Both the position numbers and the translations under genes were made by a program. Source: Bog-756 sp963831535 (GTDB taxonomy: Bacteria > Actinomycetota > Acidimicrobiia > Acidimicrobiales > RAAP-2). Taken from it: 64,000 nt of DNA. This document shows, one piece after another, positions 18,249-27,726 of the stretch; position 1 is the first letter of the stretch; each line of letters begins with the position of its first letter. The DNA lies in NCBI GenBank assembly GCA_963831535.1, contig CAWHQP010000007.1:930001-994000 (forward strand), given 5' to 3'. The notes beneath the pieces were generated by a model, which was not told where the DNA came from, made no database searches, and saw only the letters and a program-made list of their open reading frames with translations.

Positions 18249-19949
18249 TCAGCCCGAGGCCGGTGACGGCGACACCGGGGTGAAACGGACCAATGACATC
18301 GGTTGATAGAAGCTCACGTCGTTGGCGCCCACCAACGCCTGGGGATGGAAGTGGGGGTCGCCCTGCAGGGTCTGGACGATGCCTTCGCACTTGACCCCGA
18401 AGGTCTGGTAGCCCGGCGCCCAGACGAGGAAGATCTGTCGGCCCGACGTGGCCGCCAGTGACTCCAGGTGCTCGGCAAAGGTCAATGGGTTCCCGGCCGC
18501 CGTGGCGGCGCCGTAGTCCACCCAGTTGATGTAGGTGGGCCCGGTGCCACGGGGGAACGTCGTCTGGATGTAGCGGTTGGGCGGGAGGAGTCGGTTGACC
18601 GCCGGACCCAGCTGGTCGGGGCAGTAGGCCACGATGTCGCCGGGATGTCCGTAGTGGGCGATGGCCCGTGACACCTGTCCGGCCTGGGTCCGGTTGGTGG
18701 TGATGTTGGTGACCGACCCGGCCAGACCGGCGATGACCGCCAAGGTGAGGATGATGCTCCGGACCCGTCGGTCGCGCAGGGTCAGGATGCCGATGGCCAC
18801 CATGAGGATGAGCGGGATGAACACCACCGAGGCGTACCGGGCGTCGAAGGCACTGTTGGTGAGGAAGCCCCCGGCGATGGCGGCACCCAGGGTGCCGATG
18901 ACCGCCACGGCCAACGGTCGGCCCAGCGGTCGTGTGCGGATGTCCAGGTCGATGTGGCGCCGATCGGTGGCCACGCCGAACAGGCCCAGTCCGGCCAGGG
19001 CGAAGAACATGAGGGCCAGGGCTCGGCCCTGATTGGTGCTCCCGCCGGCGAACGACGACACCGCGTTCACCATGGCGGAGAAGTTGGCCGGCGTGGCCCA
19101 CGGCGTGCCGGTGTGCTTCGACTGGAACAGGAAGGTCGGGAGCCACGGGACGAAGGTGAGGCACCCCACAACCGCGGCAGCCAGCGAGGCCCGTGCCCCC
19201 CGGATCCACTCGGGACGGCCGCGCCACGACTCCCAAGCCAGCCACAGCATGGTGGTGCCGATCAGGTACAGGGACCAGTAGTGGGTGTAGAGGAGCAGTC
19301 CGGTTACCGCCGCCACGGCGACCAGGTTGCCGGCCCGGGGCTGGCGCAGGGAACGCTCGAGGGCCAGGAACCCGAGAACGGTGAGCAGCACCACCAGCGA
19401 GTACATCCGGGTCTCGGTGTCGTAGCGGGTGGCGAAGGGCGACGTGGCCACGAGGAGCATGGCCGCCCAGCCGACCTTCGGTCCACCCAGCCGTTTCCCG
19501 GCTAGCCACGCCAGGGGGACGGTGACCACACCGATCACACCGGACAGCGAACGGACGGCTATGTCGGAGGTGCCGAACCACCCCATCCAGAAGTGCAACA
19601 GCACATAGAAGAGCGGAGGCGCCCCGTCACGGCGCAGATAGGAGGGGATCTCGTGGACGGGGAGCCGGGCGATGTTGACGGTCAGCGCCTCGTCCAGCCA
19701 CAGGTCCGAACGCGTCCAGAAGCGTAGGACCAGCGCGGCCACCATGACGAGGACGACGCCGACCCCGAACAACGAGACGGTGGCCCGCGAGAAGGGCGGG
19801 CCCTCGGGGTCGTCGGGCACTTCGGGGCGTCCCCTGTCGGTGTCGCGGTCCGCACTCGTCCGCGGGCGGGAGTCGACCTCGGCCTCGGGAGGGTGGATCC
19901 CTTCTTCGGGCTCGACCACGGGGGTGGCACCTGAAGAAGGGGCATCCAT
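18249..19949 (-). CDS. Polytopic family-39 glycosyltransferase (PMT/ArnT-like)
   Basis: 566 residues: ~55 polar residues, a first helix, then the acidic loop SDLWLDEALTVNIARLP with the Asp-Glu typical of GT39, and GAPPLFYVLLHFWM, a well-conserved PMT-like segment. About ten more helices follow, ending in a soluble extracytoplasmic domain of ~130 residues (from PGDIVAYCPDQLGPAV). Such enzymes transfer sugars from a polyprenyl phosphate to a protein or glycan. ATG 19949 is chosen over 19958 because TACCAT lies seven bases upstream (leaderless pattern). It is divergent from the ABC transporter operon. Confidence 0.85.
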   Translation of the reverse strand: MDAPSSGATPVVEPEEGIHPPEAEVDSRPRTSADRDTDRGRPEVPDDPEGPPFSRATVSLFGVGVVLVMVAALVLRFWTRSDLWLDEALTVNIARLPVHEIPSYLRRDGAPPLFYVLLHFWMGWFGTSDIAVRSLSGVIGVVTVPLAWLAGKRLGGPKVGWAAMLLVATSPFATRYDTETRMYSLVVLLTVLGFLALERSLRQPRAGNLVAVAAVTGLLLYTHYWSLYLIGTTMLWLAWESWRGRPEWIRGARASLAAAVVGCLTFVPWLPTFLFQSKHTGTPWATPANFSAMVNAVSSFAGGSTNQGRALALMFFALAGLGLFGVATDRRHIDLDIRTRPLGRPLAVAVIGTLGAAIAGGFLTNSAFDARYASVVFIPLILMVAIGILTLRDRRVRSIILTLAVIAGLAGSVTNITTNRTQAGQVSRAIAHYGHPGDIVAYCPDQLGPAVNRLLPPNRYIQTTFPRGTGPTYINWVDYGAATAAGNPLTFAEHLESLAATSGRQIFLVWAPGYQTFGVKCEGIVQTLQGDPHFHPQALVGANDVSFYQPMSLVRFTPVSPSPASG

Positions 19950-19956
19950 GGCACGC

Positions 19957-19962
19957 ATGGTA
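19957..19962 (-). promoter_or_regulatory. Candidate leaderless -10 element (TACCAT)
   Basis: On the minus strand TACCAT ends seven bases before ATG 19949. It overlaps the alternative ATG at 19958, which argues against that start. Confidence 0.45.
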
Positions 19963-20121
19963 CCCAGGCGGTGCCACGAGGTGTGATCTCCACCCCGATG
20001 CATGGATCCTGGCCGTACCGGGGAGTAACCTGCCCGCACGGCACGGTCCGGCTGTGGCAGAGTGCTTCGGACGTCCGTGGTTCGAGCGTCGGCAGCAGGT
20101 AGGGCGAGATGGGGGAACTCT

Positions 20122-21814
20122 GTGACATCGGGTAACGAATTGAGTCGTCGATCCTTCCTTTCCCGGGGGGCCGCCACCGGCGGACTGGTGGCGTTGGGAG
20201 CCGCCGGGGCCGGAACGCTGGCTGATCTCTCGGCCAGTGGGACCAGTTATGCCAGCACCTCCAAGTCGGGCACCAAACCGGGCGTGGGGTCGGGCAAGCC
20301 GGTCCGCGGGGGCCAGCTCATCGTGGGCGTGATCGCCGAGATCGACGGGTTCTATCCGGGCACCGCCCACTGGGACACCAACGGCTTCAACTACGCCAAC
20401 GCCATCTACGACCCGCTCATGGCGGTGGCGGCCGACGGCACCACCCAGCCGTATCTGGCCCAGTCCATGACCAGCAATGCCACCTTCGACACGTGGACCA
20501 TGACACTCCGGCCGGGTATCAAGTTCAGCGACGGCTCGGCCCTGACCTCGGCGGTGGTGCTGGCCAATTTCAATGCGCTGAAGGCATCGGCCCTCACCGG
20601 GGTGGCCCTGGACCAAGTGGCCACGGTCACCACCCCCAATGCCATGACCGTGGTCTACAAGCTGACCGGTCCCAACCCCACCTTCCCGTCGGGGTTGACC
20701 ACCCAGGTGGGCTACGTGGTCGGCGAGGCCATGATCGAACAGGCCGCCGCCCATCCCAATGCCGCCCCGACCCCCATCGGCACCGGCCCGTTCATCTACA
20801 CCAGCTGGCAGCCGAACGACCACTTCACCGCCACCCGCAACCCCAACTACTGGCGCAAAGGTCTCCCCTACCTCGACCAGATCACCTTCAAGCCGATTCC
20901 GGACACTACGCAGCGGGAGTCCTCCCTCCGCACCGGGGGCGTCGACATGATCCAGTCCGTCGACCCCACCACCATCACCAACTTCTCCGGCTCGGGAGGC
21001 TCGGGCTACCAGCTGGTCGACACCGCTACCGGTGTCATCGGTCAACCTTCCTTCTCCTTCATCATGCTCAACACGGCGGTGGCCCCGACCAACGACCTCA
21101 GCATCCGTCAGGCCCTGGCCTACGGGATGAACCAGGCCGAGATCCAAAAAGTCGCTGGCGGCCCGCCGTCCAAGCCGGCCACCGGCATCTTCCTCCCCAA
21201 CTCGCCCTACTACAGCAACACCCACTACCCCACGTACAACCCGTCGAAGGCCAGGGCGCTGGTCAAGGCGTACAAGGCCCAGCACGGGACGCCGGTCCTC
21301 AACCTGCTGACCATACCGGTCCCGCTGGAGATCAAGATCGTCCAGGCCCTCCAGCAGATGTGGGAGGAGGTGGGGTTCACGGTCACCCTCTCCGAGGTCG
21401 CAGCAGGCCACCATCATCGACGACTTCGTGCTGGGCAACTTCCAGGCGGTGACCTCCTACCAGTTCGGTGCGGTCAACCCCGACCTCAACTACGTGTGGT
21501 GGAGCACCACCACCGTCTCCCCGGTGGGCAAGATCGGTCTCAACTTCACCCGCCTCGAGGATCCGGTCATCGAGGCGGCCATGCTCAAGGGTCGGCACAC
21601 CACCAGTCAGTCGACCCGGGTGGCCGCCTACCGGACCGTCAACGAGCAGTTGGCCAAGCAGCTGCCCTACCTGTGGATCGAGCAGTACGTCTTCTCCGAG
21701 GTAGGCGACAGCCGGGTGCAGAACTTCGCCAACCCCACCCTGCCCACCGGGAAGCCGCAGTACGCCTTCGACGAGGGCATCTTCGTCCCCACGCAGATCT
21801 GGCTGAAGAGCTAG
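20122..21814 (+). CDS. Extracellular solute-binding protein, family 5 (peptide/oligopeptide type), frameshifted
   Basis: Reconstructed length ~563 residues. A twin-arginine signal (SRRSFLSRGAATGGLVALGAAG) begins near residue 8, with no lipobox Cys. The mature part has the family-5 pattern: a lobe-I start (GGQLIVGVIAEIDGFYPG), YDPLMAVAADGTTQPYLAQS, FKLRPGIKFSDG-like TLRPGIKFSDGSAL, and NPNYWRKGLPYLDQITFKPI. GTG 20122 is supported by GGGGGAA 5-11 bases upstream. At about 21400 (GAGGTCGCAGCAG) one extra base shifts the frame; the next frame continues with the expected FVLGNFQAVTSYQFG through to the stop at 21814. It binds the substrate for the two permeases and two ATPases downstream; peptides are the usual substrates of this family, but the ligand here is unknown. 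Confidence 0.85.
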
Positions 21815-21849
21815 CGGCTCGGGCGACCGGAACCGCTCCCCGCCTCACC

Positions 21850-22796
21850 ATGGCCAAGTACCTGATCCGCCGGTTCATCCAGTTGGTGGTGGTCACCCTG
21901 ATCATCTCGGTGCTGGTCTTCCTGCTGGTCCACCTGCTGCCCGGGCGACCCCACCACCATCATCCTCGGCGCCAACGACACGGTCCACAACCGCGCCGTC
22001 CTGCTGAAGCAGCTGGGTCTCAACAAGCCGCTGGTCCAGCAGTACTTCACCTGGCTGAGCTCGGTCCTGCACGGCAATCTGGGCCAGTCGTACCTCAACC
22101 ACCAGCCGGTGACCCAGATCCTCGCCGAGGGTTGGCCCATCGACCTCGAACTGATCATCATCTCCCAGATCGTGGCCTTCGCCGTGGCCATTCCCCTGGC
22201 CCTGGTCACCTCCCGGAAGCCCAACCGGCCCCTCGACAACGCCGCCACCACCGGCACCTTCGGCATGCTGGCCCTCCCGCCTTTCGTGATCGCCCCGGTC
22301 ATGGTGGCCGTGTTCGCCGTGGGACTGCACTGGTTCCCGGCCACGGGCTACGTGCCCTTCACCCAGGACCCGGCCACCAACCTGCACGACATGATCCTCC
22401 CGTCGCTGGCCATCACCGCCGGTTCCATCGCCGTCTACTACCGGCTGTTCCGATCGGACCTGATCAGCACCCTGCAGGAGGACTTCATCACCATGGCCCG
22501 CTCGCAAGGGCCTGTCGTCCCGCTGGATCATGTGGCGCCACGCCTTCCGGCCCTCGTCGTTCTCCCTCCTGGCCGCGGCCGGCGTCAACATCGGTGCCCT
22601 GATCGCCGGGACGTTCATCGTCGAGTACCTCTTCGCCCTGGACGGACTGGGATTCTCCCTGGTCCAGGCCGTGCACCAACGGGACTATCTGGTGGTCCAG
22701 GGCATCACCCTGGTCATCGCCATCGCCTATGTGGTGCTGCAGTTCATCATCGACTTCTTCTTCACCGTGGTGGATCCGAGAGTGACCCGGGAGTGA
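21850..22796 (+). CDS. ABC transporter permease, DppB/OppB type (two frameshifts)
   Basis: Reconstructed length ~314 residues. The protein opens with the DppB-type N-terminal helix (MAKYLIRRFIQLVVVTLIISVLVFLLVHLLPG) cut here by the frame break; after correction PTTIILGAND, a Gly/Leu-rich helix set and the EAA-type loop (FRSDLISTLQEDFITMARS ... ILWRHAFRPS-like) follow. Two single-base insertions break it: GGG for GG at 21943-21945 and GGG for GG at 22508-22510. Removing one G at each site gives one clean reading frame ending at 22796. It starts 35 bases after the binding-protein stop and ends four bases before the next permease. Confidence 0.83.
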
Positions 22797-22799
22797 TCG

Positions 22800-23759
22800 A
22801 TGCCTGACGACCGCGAGCTCACCGACACCAGAAACTCCGGGAGGCTCCTCTCCGACCAGGTCCCCGGACTGGCCGCCGTGGACGAGCTGGTGGTGTCCCG
22901 GCAGAGCGAGGCCCTGGAGTCGGCGGACATCCTGGAGCGCAAGCCGCTCGGTCTGCTGTTCTGGCTGGCCGCGGGGTGGGTCGGCCTGGTGGTGATCCTG
23001 GCCATCCTGGCCAACGTGCTGCCGCTGCCCAACCCCAACTTCCAGAACTACTCGGCCATCAACGCCCCGCCCAGCATCCATCACCTGCTCGGCACCGACG
23101 ATCTCGGACGGGACCTGCTCAGCAGGCTGATCTTCGGTGCCCGGGTATCCCTCATCGTCGGGTTCGTCTCGGTGGCCATCGGGCTCCTGATCGGTGGGAC
23201 CCTGGGGCTCATCTCGGGGTACAAGGGCGGGCGGCTGGACATATCGCTCAACGCCGGCTCGTTCGTGCTGTTGGCCTTTCCGGCCATCGTGGCCGTGATC
23301 GCCATCGTGGCCTTCTGGGGCTCGTCGCTGTGGAAGATCACCCTGATCCTGGGTGTGGCCGTCATCCCGCTGCTCTATCGGGTCGTGCGCGCCTCCAGCC
23401 TGTCGTTCGCCAACCGCGACTTCGTCATCGCCGCCCGAACCCTGGGGGCCACCTCGTCTCGGATCGTGTTCCGGGAGATCCTCCCCAACGTGGTGCCCGT
23501 CGCCGTCACCTTCGGGCTCATCTCGGTGGCCGGGGTCATCGTGATCGAGGGGTCCCTGGCCTTCCTCGGTCTGTCGGTCCCGCTCCCCACGGCATCGTGG
23601 GGCAACATGATCGCCGAAGGCTCGTCTAACGGGAACCTGCAGACCAACCCGTACATCATGCTGTGGCCGGTGCTGGCCATGTTCCTCCTCCTGTTGTCCA
23701 TCAATCTGATCGGTGACCGGTTCCGTCAACGGTTCGACATCCGCGAGGGCCTCCTGTGA
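22800..23759 (+). CDS. ABC transporter permease, DppC/OppC type
   Basis: 319 residues. An N-terminal polar stretch of ~50 residues precedes the first helix (KPLGLLFWLAAGWVGLVVILAIL). HLLGTDDLGRDLLSRLIFGARVSL is the signature of DppC-type permeases. The EAA loop (ARTLGATSSRIVFREILPN) that contacts the ATPases is near residues 215-235. It forms the membrane channel with the DppB-type partner just upstream. Its stop overlaps the ATPase start as GTGA (23756-23759). Frame intact. Confidence 0.9.
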   Translation: MPDDRELTDTRNSGRLLSDQVPGLAAVDELVVSRQSEALESADILERKPLGLLFWLAAGWVGLVVILAILANVLPLPNPNFQNYSAINAPPSIHHLLGTDDLGRDLLSRLIFGARVSLIVGFVSVAIGLLIGGTLGLISGYKGGRLDISLNAGSFVLLAFPAIVAVIAIVAFWGSSLWKITLILGVAVIPLLYRVVRASSLSFANRDFVIAARTLGATSSRIVFREILPNVVPVAVTFGLISVAGVIVIEGSLAFLGLSVPLPTASWGNMIAEGSSNGNLQTNPYIMLWPVLAMFLLLLSINLIGDRFRQRFDIREGLL

Positions 23760-24883
23760 TCGGGCGGAAGGGACGCCAGGGTGGGTCCAGCGGAAGGAGT
23801 CCGCTCGAGTTCAAAGACGTCGGGGAGTCGAGCGAGCCTCTGCTCGTCGTGGACGACCTCCACACGTCGTTCCGGACCGGACGGGGAACAGTCCACGCCG
23901 TGGACGGGGTCTCGCTATCGGTATCCCGGGGCAAGACCCTGGGCATCGTCGGTGAGTCCGGGTCGGGCAAGACGGTGCTCTCCCGTTCCATCATGGGCCT
24001 CCTCCCTCCCCGCGACGTGATCAGGAGCGGGACCGTCCACTTCGCCGGCCACGACCTCACCGCCATGAGCCCCGAACAGCTCCGGGAGATCTGGGGCGCC
24101 GAGCTGAGCATGATCTTCCAGGACCCGATGACCGCCCTCAACCCGGTGAAGCGCATCGGCAAGCAGATCACCGAGTCCCTCCGACTCCATGTGGACATGG
24201 ACCGCAAGGAGGCCGACGCCACGGCCATCGAGCTCCTGCGCTCGGTCGGCATCCCCTCGCCCGAGGAGCGGATCCGCTGGTACCCCTTCCAGCTGTCGGG
24301 GGGTATGCGCCAACGGGTGATGATCGCCATCGCTCTGGCTTGCGCCCCCAGACTGGTCATGGCCGACGAACCCACGACGGGCCTCGATGTGACGGTGCAG
24401 GCCCAGATCCTCGACCTGTTGGCCGAACTGCAGCGGGAACGGCACATGGCCGTCATCCTCGTAACCCACGACCTCGGAGTGGTGGCCAACCGCGCCGACG
24501 AGATCGTGGTCATGTACGCGGGTCGGATCGTGGAGCGGGCGCCCACCCACACCCTCTTCCATGACACCCACATGCCCTACACGCAGGCCCTGATGGACTC
24601 CATCCCCCGCCTGGCCGACCCGAGCGGGACGAGGCTGCACGCTATTGCCGGGCGTCCTCCCGACCTCATCCATCCCCCGAAGGGCTGCCGGTTCGCCCCC
24701 CGCTGCCCCTACGTCCAGGACAAGTGCCGCGAGAGCGATCCTCCGCTGCGCACGGCAGGATCCCCGGAGCATCTCTTCGCCTGCTGGTTTCCCCTGGTCA
24801 ATGGTGTATCCACCGCCCCATCGTCGAATGGTGCGGCAACCGGGAGCGTCGGAACCGCCACCGGAACGGTGACCGCACCGTGA
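23756..24883 (+). CDS. ABC transporter ATPase, DppD/OppD type
   Basis: 375 residues: Walker A GESGSGKTVLSRS, Q-loop FQDPMTALNP, signature LSGGMRQRVMIA, Walker B RLVMADEPTTGLD and the H-loop VTHDLG. After the ATPase core comes the oligopeptide-type C-terminal domain with GCRFAPRCPYVQDKC (four Cys, as in members that can carry an iron-sulfur cluster). The last ~30 residues are a low-complexity Gly/Thr tail. The GTG start overlaps the permease stop, and the stop overlaps the second ATPase start, both as GTGA. It energises import together with the paired ATPase. Confidence 0.92.
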   Translation: MIGRKGRQGGSSGRSPLEFKDVGESSEPLLVVDDLHTSFRTGRGTVHAVDGVSLSVSRGKTLGIVGESGSGKTVLSRSIMGLLPPRDVIRSGTVHFAGHDLTAMSPEQLREIWGAELSMIFQDPMTALNPVKRIGKQITESLRLHVDMDRKEADATAIELLRSVGIPSPEERIRWYPFQLSGGMRQRVMIAIALACAPRLVMADEPTTGLDVTVQAQILDLLAELQRERHMAVILVTHDLGVVANRADEIVVMYAGRIVERAPTHTLFHDTHMPYTQALMDSIPRLADPSGTRLHAIAGRPPDLIHPPKGCRFAPRCPYVQDKCRESDPPLRTAGSPEHLFACWFPLVNGVSTAPSSNGAATGSVGTATGTVTAP

Positions 24884-25965
24884 CGCTGGACGGAAACGAT
24901 CCCGGGGGTTCGGAGCGGCCAGGGATGTCCGGCTCCCGGGAGGACGTCGTGCTGTCGGTCGACCGACTGGTCGTGGAGTTCCGGAGCGGGCGCCAGACCG
25001 TGCACGCCGTCTCTGAGGTGAGCTTCACGGTCCGAACCGGCGAGACCCTCGGACTGGTGGGCGAGTCCGGTTGCGGCAAGTCGACCACGGGCCGTGCCCT
25101 GGTGCAGGTGCAGCCGCCGACCTCGGGCCATGTGACCTACAAGGGACAGGTGTTGGATTCGCTTTCCGGCAGGGAGCTCCGCCGGGTGAGGACGAAGATC
25201 CAGATGATCTTCCAGGATCCGATCTCCTCCCTCAATCCCCGTAGGCGGGTCCGAGACATCGTGGCCGAACCGCTGAGCATCTGGGGTCGAGGGACGAAGC
25301 AGGAGCGGGCCACCAAGGTGCGGGAGATGCTGGAGGCGGTGGGGATCGATCCCGATGCGGCCGGGGACCGGAGGCCCCAGGAGTTCTCCGGTGGACAGTG
25401 CCAGCGCATCAGCATCGCCCGAGCCCTCATGGCCGAGCCCGATCTCCTCATCTGCGACGAGCCGGTTTCCGCCCTCGACGTCTCGGTGCAGGCCCAGATC
25501 CTCAACCTCCTGGCCGATCTGAAAGAGAAGTTCGGGCTCACCATGGTGTTCATCGCCCACGACCTGGCCGTCGTGAAGAACGTGAGTGACCGCGTGGCTG
25601 TCATGTATCTCGGGAAGCTGGTGGAGATCGCCGGTTCCGACGATCTCTACCGATCGGCGGCCCATCCCTACACCGAGGCGCTGCTGGCCTCGATCCCCGA
25701 GCCGGACCCCGATCAGAGGGCCAACCAGAAGGCGTTGTCCGGCGAACTGCCGTCGCCCCTCGATCCCCCCTCGGGCTGCCGTTTCCGCACCCGCTGTCCC
25801 TACGCCCAGAAGCTCTGTGCCGAACAGGAGCCGCCGCTCCGGGACATCGCTCCCGGCCATCAGGTGGCGTGCCACTTCCCGCTCGTCACCGGACCAGACG
25901 TTGCCGACCCATCCACCGGGGAGTCCGAATCCGACCCCTCGGTTCCCTCTACCGCCGGGGTCTGA
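24880..25965 (+). CDS. ABC transporter ATPase, DppF/OppF type
   Basis: 361 residues from GTG 24880, which overlaps the preceding stop (GTGA). Walker A GESGCGKSTTGRAL, Q-loop FQDPISSLNPRR, signature FSGGQCQRISIARAL, Walker B LLICDEPVSALD and H-loop IAHDLA are all present, and the C-terminal oligopeptide-transporter domain has GCRFRTRCPYAQKLC. DppD and DppF act as a heterodimer below the two permeases. It is the last gene of the operon and is convergent with rpsA only 22 bases away. Confidence 0.92.
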   Translation: MTLDGNDPGGSERPGMSGSREDVVLSVDRLVVEFRSGRQTVHAVSEVSFTVRTGETLGLVGESGCGKSTTGRALVQVQPPTSGHVTYKGQVLDSLSGRELRRVRTKIQMIFQDPISSLNPRRRVRDIVAEPLSIWGRGTKQERATKVREMLEAVGIDPDAAGDRRPQEFSGGQCQRISIARALMAEPDLLICDEPVSALDVSVQAQILNLLADLKEKFGLTMVFIAHDLAVVKNVSDRVAVMYLGKLVEIAGSDDLYRSAAHPYTEALLASIPEPDPDQRANQKALSGELPSPLDPPSGCRFRTRCPYAQKLCAEQEPPLRDIAPGHQVACHFPLVTGPDVADPSTGESESDPSVPSTAGV

Positions 25966-25987
25966 CCGCCCGGCCGGTCGGGTCGAG

Positions 25988-27514
25988 CTACCCCTCGGGT
26001 GGAGCGGGAGCGGCCTCTGCGGCCGTTGCCTCCGGCACGGGTGCAGCAGCTGCCTCGACCGCCGGCGCCTCGGGAACAGCCTCGGGTGCTGACGCCTCTG
26101 CGATAGCGGCCTCGGTCCCGGGAGCCTCGGGCACTGCGGACGCCGCAGCGTCGGGAATCTCGCCGGCCGGCATCTCCGGCCCGCCCTCGCCGGGACCGTG
26201 CTCGGCCACGTAGTCGGCCCATGCCGCCTGGGCCTCGGTCTCCGGCGTGAACTCAGCCTCGGCGAACTCGAAGGGTCCGACGTAGTTGCCCTCGGCGTCG
26301 TAGGCGTGCTCGCCGAACGCCTCCCGGTACTCCTCGGAGACCTCGCCGCCCTCGGCGGCCTGCTTGATCGAGAGGCTGATGCGGCGGCGTTGGAGATCGA
26401 TGTCGATGATCTTGACCCACAGCTCCTCGCCCGGGGTGACCACCTGCTCGGGCAGGTCGACGTGGTGCCCGGCCATCTCCGAGATGTGCACCAGACCTTC
26501 GATGCCGTCGCCCACCTGGACGAACGACCCGAAGGGCACCAGCTTGGTGATCCGGCCGTAGACCAGCTCGCCCACCTGGTGGGAGTTGGCGAACTCCTGC
26601 CACGGGTCGGTCTGGGTGGCCTTGAGTGACAGGCTGATCCGCTCCTTGGACAGGTCGACGTCGAGGACCTCCACGTCGATCTCGTCACCCACGGAAACCA
26701 CCGATGAGGGATGGTCGACGTGCTTCCACGACAGTTCGGAGACGTGGACGAGGCCGTCCATGCCACCGAGGTCGACGAAGGCACCGAAGTTGACCACCGA
26801 GGACACCACACCCTTGCGGCGCTCGCCGGGCTTGAGGTTGACCAGGAACTCGCCCCGTTGCTCCTTTTGGGTCTCCTCCAGCCAGGCCCGCCGGGACAGA
26901 ACCACGTTGTTGCGGTTCCGGTCCAGCTCGATGATCTTGGCCTCGATGACCCGACCAACGTAGGGCTGGAGCTCGCGGACGCGTCGGAGCTCGACCAACG
27001 ACGCCGGCAGGAAGCCCCGCAGGCCGATGTCCACGATCAGGCCACCCTTGACCACCTCGATGACCGGTCCGCTGACCACCTCGTCGGACTCCTTCAGTTT
27101 CTCGATGGTGCCCCAGGCCCGCTCGTACTGGGCCCGCTTCTTCGAGAGGATGAGGCGCCCCTCTTTGTCCTCCTTCTGCAGGACGAGGGCCTCGATGGCC
27201 TCACCCAACGTGACGATCTCGGACGGGTCCACGTCGTTGCGGATGGACAGCTCGCGGACCGGGATCACGCCCTCGGACTTGAACCCGATGTCGAGGAGCA
27301 CCTCGTCCCGGTCGATCTTGACGACCGTCCCCTCGACCAGGTCGCCGTCCTCGAACTCGACGATGGTGCCGGCCATGGCGTCCTCGAGGGAGGCGCCCCC
27401 AAGATCGTCCTCGGTCACCGAACGCGGGATGTACACCCCGTTCTCGTCGAAGGTCCCCATGGCCTCGGGGGACAGGAGGGCGGTGCCGTCGGGTACGACG
27501 TGCGTGTCAGACAT
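25988..27514 (-). CDS. rpsA: 30S ribosomal protein S1
   Basis: 508 residues with four S1 RNA-binding (OB-fold) domains at about residues 57-126, 145-208, 229-297 and 314-383; the third and fourth carry the classic FGAFVDLGGMDGLVHVSELS and PFGSFVQVGDGIEGLVHIS patterns. The C-terminal ~70 residues are Ala/Pro/Glu-rich and look disordered, an arrangement seen in other actinobacterial S1 proteins. S1 binds mRNA on the small subunit. It follows polA and an ANTAR regulator on the same strand, an order also seen in mycobacteria. The start is clear: ATG with conserved MSDTHVV... before the first domain. Confidence 0.97.
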   Translation of the reverse strand: MSDTHVVPDGTALLSPEAMGTFDENGVYIPRSVTEDDLGGASLEDAMAGTIVEFEDGDLVEGTVVKIDRDEVLLDIGFKSEGVIPVRELSIRNDVDPSEIVTLGEAIEALVLQKEDKEGRLILSKKRAQYERAWGTIEKLKESDEVVSGPVIEVVKGGLIVDIGLRGFLPASLVELRRVRELQPYVGRVIEAKIIELDRNRNNVVLSRRAWLEETQKEQRGEFLVNLKPGERRKGVVSSVVNFGAFVDLGGMDGLVHVSELSWKHVDHPSSVVSVGDEIDVEVLDVDLSKERISLSLKATQTDPWQEFANSHQVGELVYGRITKLVPFGSFVQVGDGIEGLVHISEMAGHHVDLPEQVVTPGEELWVKIIDIDLQRRRISLSIKQAAEGGEVSEEYREAFGEHAYDAEGNYVGPFEFAEAEFTPETEAQAAWADYVAEHGPGEGGPEMPAGEIPDAAASAVPEAPGTEAAIAEASAPEAVPEAPAVEAAAAPVPEATAAEAAPAPPEG

Positions 27515-27726
27515 AGTGGTAGGTAGCTCGCTTTCCGGACAGATCGCCGCGCCCCACGGGGGGTACGGCGGTGAAGATCAGGGTCACACCGTTGCGACCG
27601 GGAGTCAATCGTACTCGACAGGGTCCGCCGGCGGCGCAGCGCCGGAACCGACCTGAGCCCTCCGACCACCACCGTCCCGTCCGCCCCCCTCCCCTTGGGC
27701 GCTGGGCATCAGTGGGCCCGGCCCGT

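Noticed and set aside
19627..21438. Long minus-strand open frame across the GT39 start and the binding-protein gene
   Set aside because: It lies antisense to the clear Tat-signal binding protein, and its product is a Gly/Arg/His-rich sequence without any motif; a by-product of high GC.
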